64,000 nt of DNA, from assembly GCA_963921825.1 (NCBI GenBank), contig OY997591.1, positions 31,827,825-31,891,824 on the forward strand, in the 5' to 3' direction. Each line of letters begins with the position of its first letter. The stretch's first letter is position 1. The DNA is from Erodium maritimum (Eukaryota; Streptophyta; Magnoliopsida; Geraniales; Geraniaceae). This document shows positions 20,356 through 30,715 of this stretch, in pieces. The notes under the pieces are model-generated. The model saw only the letters and a list, made by a program, of their open reading frames with translations. It did not search any database and was not told the origin of the DNA. The position numbers and the translations under genes were made by a program.

Positions 20356-23300
20356 ATTTCAGTAAACCGAACTCGGGACGCGAACGTTTTAAAAACATAA
20401 AAACACTTGAAACCCGTTTTCATTAAATCACTTTAAAATACCAGTGTAGTTCAACAAAATAATAATTACAACTTAAAACACGTCCCAACAAGTGGACAAA
20501 AACGAGGTACACGTCACTAGACTCAAAACACCCAGAATCCCGCTTCAAGCTCTTCAAGCTTCAGAAGCTCACCTAGTCCAGCCTACGAACGGTACCTGTA
20601 GGAAAAGCAGCTAGGGGTGAGAGTTCGCTCACCACCACGAATAACAGACTGACTACGGCATAATTAGCAGGCAATGCCGATAACACCAAACAAGGTCAAC
20701 ACCGGGGAACACTGTCCCCAACCCAAGTACTCTGACTGAACATACACCCACTGTTTCCTTCCTTGACCAACTCAACACTCTGACATGCAAGTAGCCCCGA
20801 CACAACGATCACGACCTCTTCCAAGGACTCAAAAGAAACTACGCAACACCAAACAAGATCACCAAGGATCGCACACCAGACAAGATCACAAAGGATCGCA
20901 AACCAGCTGCCAAGAACGCTCACACCCTCCCGAGACTCTAACTCGATCAGGCCAACCCAAGAATGCTTGCAACTTACCGAGACTCTAACTCGTAAGCCAG
21001 CCGGAATATGCTTGCAACTTACCGAGACTCTAACTCGTAAGCCAGCCAAAGAATGCTTGCAACTTACTGAGACTCTAACTCGTAAGCCAGCCAAAGTATG
21101 CTCACAAACCCAAACCACACACGCACGGCCAGGACCCCTTTATTGGCGGGCGGGCCCCCTACCCCGTCTGAACATGCAGACGCGTGTGCTCGTGGACCCC
21201 CGTTTCATGAAGCGGGCCCCCAACCTCAGGTAACCAGAATCACAATCACAATCACAAACACAATCACAAGCAAGTTCAACAACCAGTAACAACACAGGCT
21301 CAACACTCATAGGCACTCATTGCCACCAAGACACCAACAGTAAAACTCGGACTCAACGGCCCCACAGGCACTCACGGCCTCCCAAGACACACCAACAGTA
21401 AAATACGGGCTCAACAGCCCCACAGGCACTCACGGCCTCCCAAGACACCAAAGGTAAAGACACGGGTTCAACGACCCCACGGGCACTCATGGCCACCCAA
21501 AACTCAACAATAAAACACGCTCGCAACTTACCGAGACTCTAACTCGTAAGCCAGCTAAAACGCCAAAGATAAAGACACGGGTTCAACAACCCCACGGGCA
21601 CTCATGGCCACCCAAAACTCAACAATAAAACACGCTCGCAACTTACCGAGACTCTAACTCGTAAGCCAGCTGAAACACCAACAGTAAAGTACGGGCTCTC
21701 ATGGCCACCCAAACACGAATAATAACACAGGCTCTCATGGCCACCCAAGACTCAACAATAATAATACAGGCTCTCAAGGCAACCCAAAACACCAAAAGAT
21801 CAATCAACCTCTGGCTTAACCAAAGCCTCCAACAGTCCTAATATTAACAGTTTCTCAATCAACCTCCGGGCATGGTCATATGCCTCCAGTACTCCTAATA
21901 TCGATAAGTTCACAAACAACCTCCGGGCATGGTCATATGCCTCCAGTAATTCTAATAACGCTAAGTTCTCTGCTCCTACGACACTACTAAGTGTCACATG
22001 CTTTTCTCATATTCGCTACGTTCCCGTATCATGCTTTTCTAATATTTAAATAAATCTACTCAACCCACGACACCCCGGTGTCACATGCAATTCTAATATT
22101 AACTTTCCCTAATCAGGGCCGAGATCCGGCTACTTTTCCCTAACTCGTGCGTGTTCTCCCAAAAGCCAACCACGAGCTCCGGTGATGATCTCAATCACTC
22201 ACCCAGCTTTCCCTTGCCTCGGTCCGTGGCACGATCTAAAAGAACACAAATTAAAGGCACTTAACCACTCGCAGGAATAAACTGAAAACCATTAAACTCG
22301 ATGCCCAAACTTAACCCCGACAATGTCGATCACTCCCAAACTTCCCAATTACTCGACATTGTCGATAAAGGACCCGTAAAGGCCCGATTCGCCCAACATG
22401 GCGAATCTGCCCGGGTTTTGTAAAAGGCCTTCCGGGGCTCCAAAAGCCCCCGTTTTCGTTTCTACGGTCTTAATATAGTTCAAGGGACCCAATGTACTTG
22501 ACGGAATCGAATTCCGACTCCCGAGTCAATTAATTAACGTTTAAAGTTTCCAAAACCCGTTAATTACAACTTCTCCAATTTAAATCCAATTTTCGATTCG
22601 GTTAAGGATAAATGGTCCGGGGAACGTTTTAAACCTCCCGAACACTAAACCCGAGCACCCGAGCACGTGGGCCCCACCCGGCCCAATCTAGTCGTGGGCC
22701 CTAGGGCTTAAATGAGGCTCGGCCACCATGGTGGTGGCCGGCCCTAGCTCCGGCCAGCCACCTCCTATGGTGGCCGGCCACCCCCCATGGTGGTCGGGGC
22801 TTCTCCCGAGCCCTCGGTCGCCGGAAAACGTTCAATCAAGCCTCCAACACCTCTAAAACGTCTCCAACAATTACCCCAACACCAAAACCACCTTAAACTA
22901 ATAGTTTTACCCAAACCCTAACAATTGAAAATCAACAAAACGGGAATCGGTTCGGTGCTTACTCGAGAGGAGAACGAGGGGAACGATGTTGCTCCTTGCC
23001 TATCTTCTCTCTTCTTCTTCTTCTCCTTCTCTCTCTAAACACTCTCTTCCTTTTTCTAACTCAAACAACTAACACATTTTCTATTTTTTTTCTTTTTAAA
23101 CCCATGTGGCTGGCCATGCTTCCCATCCATTCATTTCCCCCCCAAAACTAACACCGCCACTAATTGGACAAGTGGAAAGGTGGGTCCCACACCTTTTGGA
23201 AAATAGATTCGCGAAAAACGGACGTTTCGGGCCTCGAACGGGCACTTTTCCCAAGAAATTACGAAACTTGACGGGCTACAAGGAAATGGCTCAACTAAGA

Positions 23301-23578
23301 CCGCTGCGACGACGGCTAAGCTTTTTGGATCCAAAACGGTCCTCGAATGGACCAAAACGTCACTCGGTTGACTTTTCCAACGCAAAGTCAACATTTCCCA
23401 AATTGGTCAGAAAGTTGCCCTGAGTCCCCTGGAACTCACTTTGGTCAATAACGGGGTCAACTTAAGTCCGGTATGACACTCGGGGTCATTTTAGGTTCAC
23501 TTAACTGTCAGTCTTAAAATTTTTAAATTTTCCTGTTTTTCGCAGGTTTGACTGGCGTTGACCGGGAGTGGTTATTAT
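20356..23578 (-). mobile_element. Nested minus-oriented LTR, related to 14370-17260
   Basis: Shares AATTTCAG..CCGAA.C..GGGACGCGAACG and much of its body with 14370-17260, but lacks the TGTCACGCCCC end. Compared with the left LTR it replaces about 170 bp (10850-11021). It has 51-bp tandem units containing CTTACCGAGACTCTAACTCG (20960-21100, 21520-21670) and GGGCTC..GGCCACCC units (21290-21780). Read on the minus strand it has a TTTAAAAA box and a GA-rich leader (23000-23100). Probably a truncated solo LTR. Confidence 0.6.
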
Positions 23579-25005
23579 AGCCCCAGCCTGCACTCCTTCT
23601 TCTTCCTCGACCTCATATTACCGGGATTCCAGCTTCCCGAGCTCGATTCGAGCTGTGTGGCTCGGAACCCTAGCCGGTGAAACCCACCTCCGTCAGATCT
23701 GAGACGGGAGGCCTTGGGTCGTGTTTCCAGGCAACCACAGCGCTGTCACGGGGTCGCCAGAGTCTCAACGACCGTCTCCGCCCATTCTCCCTTCTCCCGA
23801 TCGCTCCTTGACACCTTAGACGGCGGACGGAAACCTCGCGGTCTCGCTGGAGTCAGGCCGAGCTCGAGCTCGTGGCCGAGCAGACTCTGGGCCAGAAAGG
23901 TCGTGGGCTGAGAAGGCATGGGCCTGGTCACAGGCCATTGGGCCAGATTTGGCATCGGGCCGGACGAAAGAGAAGACGGGCCTTGGGCTCAGACCAAGAC
24001 TTTGGGTTCGGACACGGGCTGGGTCTGGACTCGGGTCTGGACCGGGTCGGATCCGAGTAAACCCAGTTTCAAAGAAAAATGTTTTAAAATCAGTTTTAAT
24101 TAACTGATTTAATTAATTCAAGGTGAGAAATTAAAAGACAATTTTTGGTTAAATCAGAGGACCTTTGGACAATTACCGGTTTTGATTGGACTTTTTATTT
24201 GTCAAACCTAGAGGGGACTTCGCCCGAGAACTTGGGCTTGGAACCGAGTAAAGACGGAGAGGAAGCTAGCTCGGACTTCGACATCTACGAGAAGATTATT
24301 AGAGCAAGACCACAAAGTAGGGGAAATCCTAACTACTCGAGTATTTCATTACTAGAACGCGTGTTAGGTTAATAAAATTGGAAAGGTCCTAGATTTGCAT
24401 ATAGGATGCGAATAACTAGAATAATTGTCTTTCAATTACTAATAATCGGATGTGTCTAGAATAGAATGCATGCTTAGGATGAGAATAACTAGTGTAACTC
24501 GCTTTCAATACTTGGGAATTGATTTACTGGTAGAGAGGCCGTGATGAGCCCTCGGATTAGTTGTTGTGTTAGGTTCACATGCTTGGTTGCTAGTTATTAG
24601 GATATTCAAGAGTCTAATGAAACTAGTTTAATTTTATGTTTGATTGATTAAATGTTTACTTGATTGGTTGAGTGATTGCGTGTTGAAATAGTTGGTCGAT
24701 TGAACGGATGATCGAGTATGACTGGTTGTGCCAAATGGTACAATCAGGTGATCGATGTACCGACGGTTCGTGACAGGTAAGTATACGGTAAGTGTGGAGT
24801 ACTAATGGGTGTCTTTGCTGTGATGAAAGTGTGATTCGACAAGTGTTGATTGATGGATAAATTATAGTGTGTTTCCCTTATTCTTATTTTTGAAATGTTT
24901 GGTTGTTCGATTTGGTACTACACCGGGGGGGGGGGGGGGGGGGGGGGGGTAATCCGGTGGTGTTATGGTCATTGGTGGTTGGCAGATCCTATGGGATATT
25001 GGTTG

Positions 25006-26694
25006 TGTTGGGTCTCGAGGTAGGGTTGGAGATGAACCAACTCGCAACGGGAAAATCAATGTAAACCAAGAGACGATTAAAACCATGAAACAACTAACAA
25101 AGAATGGATTCACAAGAGAAAATTTCAGCACTAGTTCTTACCAAAACAAGAACACCGGTTAACGAATGATTGGCTTGAGTCTCCAAGACGCCTACGTATC
25201 CACATGGGAATCAAAGCCACGTAGTTCTTCTCTTTGAGGACTCAAGAACACAAACATGGAGGTGGAAACTAGCCAAACCCGAAATGGTCATGGAAGAGGG
25301 AGAGAAAATGTGTTTCCTATTCTTGTCTTGTGTTTGTTATGTTGAAAAAAGATGAATTAAACATAACAAAACTCATATTTGTCCAACTAAAGGCATGAGA
25401 CAAGTATGGTGTCAAGTAAGGTGTAAATAGGACAAAGTATGGCAAGACAAGATTGGGTTAGGTGGTGAATCACCAACACCTTAATCCTTGTCTTGCTTAC
25501 TTAGTACTAATTAATCAAGACTTGATTAATTAGTTCTATGGGCCTTGGTTGCATGGGCCTTTCATGGGCCTCTTGGAACATGGCCCGTGGCCATTTCTAA
25601 CGAGGTCCCGTGATTCGCTCATCGCCTCCAAGCCTTCCATACCGGAAATGTCCAACATTATCCGACGCGATCAATCCCAAGACTCCAAGCCTTGTCTCGA
25701 TCCGTAAAGTCCTATTCACGTACGGGCACATGACCCAAAACCCAGTTTTGGTCATGTCCCGAGACAACTCCCTTTTGGCCATTCTCCATAAATGTGTCAA
25801 TGAGTTTCATCCTCCGGTGTGACCCTTAGGTTTATGCATGTCAATAGATCAACGTAAAATCCCATTTTACTTGATCCTATTTAAGTGGCAACTAACGAGA
25901 CTTTAGTATTGCCTGACACTACATAACGAATCGACCCTGTCGATTCTCACCTTTCCGTCGTCCCTGTCATTATCCTTTTATCTCTGATATCATGATTGAG
26001 ATAAGGCATAGAGCCGTCATCCTTATTATTCTCAATCACCGTTCCTTGATATGTGAGATGACTGAAGATATGATACCCAGTATCATGTGCATGGCCATGC
26101 TATTCTTCCAGTCACTCTCGATCAAGTGGCCGAGAACCGATATCTTTCCCATACCTTAGTATGAGGGATAAATCCCTTAGCCGTCTTTCGTGTCACTCAT
26201 GTAGCCCGTCCCCAAGCCAATCCTGGCCGTTATGGAAGCCCTGTTACGGACAACGTTAGGCTCAGGTCAAACTCAGTTGTTGACTACATAGCGATCACAA
26301 AGACTCCTTGGTCTAAGGATACATGACAAGCTACAACACTGTATATGTTCATGACTTAATCTATGGCACATATTCAAGGCGGGTCGTCCAATATCATGTC
26401 CCACATGATATCTATGATCAGACTCCGGAATCTCATTCCAATGACTAACAGAACGTAATCCATAAAGAGCCATCTTTCATACTAGTCGCTTCTAGTGAAG
26501 CTTTGTTGACTAGGGACCCATCGAGTGTGATCTATCTCGATCTATGGTTCTATTCGCATGGTGGGCATAGATCAGAGCACACATCGATATATTACTCCAA
26601 CACATAAGTAATATAAAGTCGCTTTAATTTTATTTCTAACGATGATATATACATTTGGACATTTAGGATTGAACTACGGGCACTAAGACTAACA
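25006..26694 (-). mobile_element. Solo Ty1-copia LTR, 1689 bp, TSD GGTTG
   Basis: Starts TGTTGGGTCTCGAGG and ends CTAAGACTAACA, flanked by perfect GGTTG duplications (25001-25005, 26695-26699). It is the reverse complement of the 1688-bp LTR at 55692-57379 throughout. No internal region remains, so the element was reduced by LTR-LTR recombination. It interrupts the 3' LTR of the gag-only element. The frames at 25597-25822 and 26273-26473 are shadows within LTR DNA. Confidence 0.92.
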
Positions 26695-27807
26695 GGTTGA
26701 TTATTGTAGCCTGAGGGCATCGGTTATTGGATACTATGGGGATTGATTATTGGAGCCTTAGGGCATCGGTTATTGGATACTACGGGGATTGATTATTGGA
26801 GCCTTAGGGCATTGGTTATTGGACCCTACGAGGCAGTTGGATGGGTTACTCTGTGAGAAATGGTTACTGTGGTTTCACCCAAGTGTATGCGTCCTACGGG
26901 AGCACTACCTTGGTTCCCTATGACCTATGGTCCTTTGAGGGCATTTCCGGGAATCCCGACGATGAGCGTCCCTCGGGGATGGTTTCCGGTGCCCCGATGT
27001 ATGTGCCCCCTCTAGGCCGAGGGAAAATCTGATATGATACGGGTACTCTGGTGGATCGGTAATATGGGAACCGATGTGACACCAGAATCCATCTGTGGAT
27101 CGGAGGCTTGAGAAAGCAAGTGGTTGGTGTATCATTGTGTACTCCCATTTTAGTAGCTACGATTTCGTTTATAGTATTTTCATGGAATCTTTTAAGTTAC
27201 TGTTATCTTTGAAAAAGCGATACTATTTTATTTACACTGATTCCATAGCATTTCATTGATTAATAGTATTTACTCGTTCCCAGTTGTCATGGTATTCTAT
27301 CTGACTATAATGTTCTCTATTTATTCTCTGGGAAGTTATCGTTATCCTTGAGAATGCGCTATTGTCATCGTTGCTTTTTATTTGTTTATTATATCTTTTG
27401 GTCTAAGGGTTTTAAGCACTTTTGTGACATCGAACTAAAGCAGTTTTATTATTAAGCTTGGAGGCTAAAGTTGTTTACGACTTTCCCTACTGAGCGTAAG
27501 CTCACCCCTATTTGTTTATTTATTGTGTGTACAGGTGTACTTGAGATCTGGGGAATTCGAGGCTCGGGAGCTTCCGGATGTCTTGAGGGTTGTATTAGAG
27601 ATGTGTTGGTCCACATTGTTGAACTTTATTTACCTTATGTTATTTGTCAAGTTTTGACACTATATTTGAAATTTTGGATTGAATTATTGAGAAATATTTT
27701 GGACTCGCTTTCAGCTTTAAAAGAGTTTATTACAGTTTTACTACTTTTATCTCGATTGTTTCAGGTCACGTCTCGAGTCCGGCCAAAACCGGATTTGGGG
27801 CGTGACA

Positions 27808-28170
27808 GCTATACCAGATGCATAGTATATGTCTCCAAGAGATAGTTCCCTCTATAAAAAATCTCCACCATCATTTTAGAATAAGAGTCATATGGATAGT
27901 CAAATTACATACCCCAAGCCCCCTAAGGCATTAGACCCGCATACCACTCCATGGAACCTTAAATAGTCCACGACAATCTATCTCGGAAGTCCACAAAAAC
28001 CTCTTCAGATAGTTGTTCAACAGCTCAATCACCTTATTCGAAGGCATGAACATGGACATATAGAAAGTCGGTGGGGTTTCCTAGGTGGCTCAAATACGGG
28101 TATGGAAGCTCCCATAGAGATGAAGCACATTTTCTAGATAGCGAGGCAAGACCAGAACCTACCTGTCCAG
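27808..28170 (-). pseudogene. Minus-strand LINE ORF2 relic, RT C-terminal part
   Basis: The minus strand translates to PTFYMSMFMPSNKVIELLNN followed by YLKRFLW, then after a stop GLGVCNLTIHMTLILK and WWRFFIEG. This is the canonical series (FYMS.F..P..V, RRFLW, GLGV.NL, KWWWRF) of plant LINE reverse transcriptase C-termini. It continues into 10472-9126 across the LTR element. Not functional. Confidence 0.65.
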
Positions 28171-28546
28171 AACCAAAACTGATTTTATAAACCAAAACTG
28201 ATTTTTTAAGGGTTATTTACGATAAGGTACCCTTATGTTTCATCCACGAACGATAGGGTACCCTTATAAATTTTTTGCACGATAAGGTACCCAAATGTTT
28301 CGTCCACGAACGATTTGGTTTAATGCTGTTAAAAAACTAACAGACCTACGTGAAAAGACCATTTTACCCTTTATCATTTTAGTTGACTTTTGACTTAAGT
28401 GTAAAAAGACTTATTTACCCTTTCAATAGATTTAATTTCATTAATATTTTAATTAATTATTAATAAAATCATCAATTTCTTTATTAATTCTTATTTATTT
28501 TACTTTTTAAAATTTTAATAAATTTAATTATTTAACATATATATAT

Positions 28547-28880
28547 AGGGTAGCTATCCAGTAAAAACCACCCTTATTGTGCAAACTACGAACTCACCAG
28601 GTGCTGACACGTGGCACGTTTAGTGCTGATAGTTTGCGCAGCACGGTGCTAATAGTTGGGACTATTAGCACTGTGCGCCCAAACTATTAGTACTATGCGC
28701 GCCACGTGTCAGCGCCTGGTGAGTTCGTAGTTTGCACAATAAGGTGCGGTGTTTTATATATATATTGTCCACGTGTCAACATCTGGTGCGCTCTGCTGAC
28801 ATCACTTTGGGGGGATCCTGTGGCTCTCATGGGTTCGTAGTTTGCACAATAAGGGGGGGTTTGTACCTGATACCAATCCT
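28547..28880. mobile_element. (TA)n-flanked foldback element nested in the MULE
   Basis: Begins TAGGGTAGCTATCCAG and ends as the complement of TAGGATTGGTATCAGG, between two TA microsatellites. Inside, GTGCAAACTACGAACTCACC (about 28579) is inverted near 28740, forming a long hairpin. Flanking TA repeats are typical of small elements that target TA microsatellites. No coding capacity. Confidence 0.65.
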
Positions 28881-29040
28881 ATATATATATATATAATTAT
28901 CTTTAATAAATATATATTTTTAAATTTCATATTAATCCTAATAATTCTTATATAACATTTTTTTAATTTCATTTTGAATTAATAAAAACTAATGTTTTCT
29001 TAATTCCATTTTTTTACAAAATTTTAATTGAATTTTTTTT

Positions 29041-29830
29041 TACTCGTCTTCTTCGTCAGTGTTCTTCGTGAGTTCAGATTCAAGAACAACAACCCAAAAT
29101 CTCCAACCTCTGTCTCGATTAATCACTCCGTTCATTGACTTGAACCAGTTCAGCTTCAATAAAAAAAAAATCAAACGAACAGCAACCAAAATCCCCAATT
29201 TGCAGAAATCAAACGTCCTTGCTGGAAAATTTCCAACGAGGGTTGAAATTGAAACCCATTTCCGACGAGGGTTGAAGCAGGGACGACGATGGACTGAGGA
29301 TGACAAGAGGCTGATGACGACGAGCTCTAGCTCCAGATCTGAAGTGGCGGACGCGGCCCTGTGGCAGCAGACGAGGGTCCGATCGTTCTCGCCGCCGACA
29401 AGTATTCGTCTCCGCCGCCCTTAAGCTTCTTCTATGTTCATCTCATAGTTAACCTAAATTCCAAACCTTCGTCGTAGTTCTCGCAGTCATGGATGAAGGT
29501 GTGGTGCGTAGATGGGCCTTGTGATGGCCGGAGGAGACATCATAGCTTGTTGAGAGGGATGAAGAAGGAGAATCGCAGTGGAGATTGAAGCGACAAGGAC
29601 GAGCTTCGAAGCTTCATATTTCAAGCGGCGGCGATGGGACTTTGATGGCGCGACGGGAGATTCAGAAGCGGAAGAAGCAGACGAGGAGTAGTCCGACTGT
29701 CTTCTCCGGCGTGGTATCGACGAGGTGTAGTCCGGTTGTCTTCTCCGGCGTGGTATCGACAAGGTCCAGTGATGAAGGAGACGAAGTTCAGATCTAGAAT
29801 AGAGATGAATAGAGATCTAGAATAGAGATG
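29041..29830. other. Captured, exon-like sequence inside the MULE
   Basis: This GC-richer block has frames on both strands, the largest 121 codons at 29059-29424, without recognised domains. Bases 29490-29615 match 12502-12630. A 37-bp unit (GTCTTCTCCGGCGTGGTATC) is repeated in tandem at 29693-29766. Probably captured host sequence; the source is unknown. Confidence 0.4.
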
Positions 29831-30173
29831 GATGTGATGAAGGAGACGGCGTGGAATATGTTTTATAATTATTTATTATATTAATTATTTTTATTTTATA
29901 ATTATTTCTTAAATTTATTATTATTAAACGAGTGTAAAATGGTAATTTCATATGTACAATTTATAAGGATATAATAAGGAAGGGTAAAATCGTCATTTCA
30001 CACTCCACTTAACTACACATGTCTGATTTGGAGGAATATTCCGTTAGTTTTCTAACGGAATATGCCAATTCCGTCCGTGGACAAATCATTTGGGTACCTT
30101 ATCGTTCATTTGAAACATATGGGTACCTTAACATTCGTGGACGAAACATAATGGTACCTTATCATAAATAACC

Positions 30174-30715
30174 ATTTTTTTAAATAAAAATTGATTTTTT
30201 TAGAATAAAATTGATTTCTTAAGATAAAACATTGATTTTTTTAAAAAAAAATAAAATCTGATTTTTGTAAAATAAATAAATAAAAATAAATTTTAAAAAT
30301 CAATAGGATGAGTTTGAAAATTTGACTATTAGTAAGGGGTATTATTATCAGACTTTTTTTAAGTGTTTGGATGAAAAAATAGATGGAAAATAAACAGAAA
30401 CTAACGATAGGTACTAAAGTGGGAAAAAAAATGCATTCTAAAGTAGTGAGGTGTCACAAAAAATAGTTATGATAGTGAGATGAAAATACAAAAAATTTAG
30501 AATAGTGAAATAAAATTAACCCTTTTTAAAATTAACCATGATATCTATGTTAAATGGACCGTAATGGTCTGTACTTTTTCCTACTCATTGCAAAATGCCT
30601 TTTGCTTTCTATACAGATGGTAGTGTCTGTTACAAGTGCATCATATTTACAGTAGGCAAGATGGTGCGAATGGATTAAATGAATCATGTATCGCTATTCT
30701 ACTTCAGAACTCCAA
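30174..30715. other. AT-rich 3' flank of the ABC1K gene
   Basis: No gene is seen. It contains T- and A-rich runs and TTAACCC-type words. The ABC1K 3' untranslated region should lie at its right end. Confidence 0.4.

Larger units (their letters stand above)
10473..27807 (+). mobile_element. Large gag-only LTR retrotransposon with nested insertions
   Basis: LTRs start TGTAAAGACCGG (10473 and 19976) and the right one ends GGGGCGTGACA (27807). A polypurine tract precedes the right LTR and a gag zinc knuckle lies inside. No protease, reverse transcriptase, RNase H or integrase motif was found in the internal DNA, so it resembles the described TR-GAG/LARD class of non-autonomous Ty3-gypsy derivatives. 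Flanking bases GCTCC/GCTAT match at three of five positions, a weak duplication. The split LINE relic on both sides confirms the insertion. The left LTR lost its 3' end and primer site. Confidence 0.75.
19976..27807 (+). repeat. 3' LTR of the gag-only element, interrupted twice
   Basis: LTR pieces are 19976-about 20350, about 23580-25005 and 26695-27807, matching 10473-12501 and then extending 1 kb past the left LTR's break. It ends GGATTTGGGGCGTGACA. A 25-G run is at 24925-24949. Three tandem units of GATTATTGGAGCCTTAGGGC type lie at 26698-26830. The 168- and 75-codon frames in LTR DNA are not called as genes. Confidence 0.8.
28210..30173. mobile_element. Mutator-like element (Pack-MULE candidate), long TIRs
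   Basis: The left end GGGTTATTTACGATAAGG and the complement of the right end GGTTATTTATGATAAGG start long inverted repeats that share GTACC, TATGTTTC.TCCACGAA and AACGATA words. AT-rich 9-10-bp flanks (ATTTTTTAA, ATTTTTTTAA) fit a Mutator-type duplication with slippage. The interior (29040-29830) is GC-richer and exon-like, as in elements that capture gene fragments. No transposase was seen. Confidence 0.65.

Noticed and set aside
24862-25131. Minus frame with a proline run
   Set aside because: The proline run is only the translation of the 25-G tract.
29059-29424. 121-codon frame in the Mutator-like element
   Set aside because: Open on both strands, no domain and no splice evidence; described only as captured sequence.
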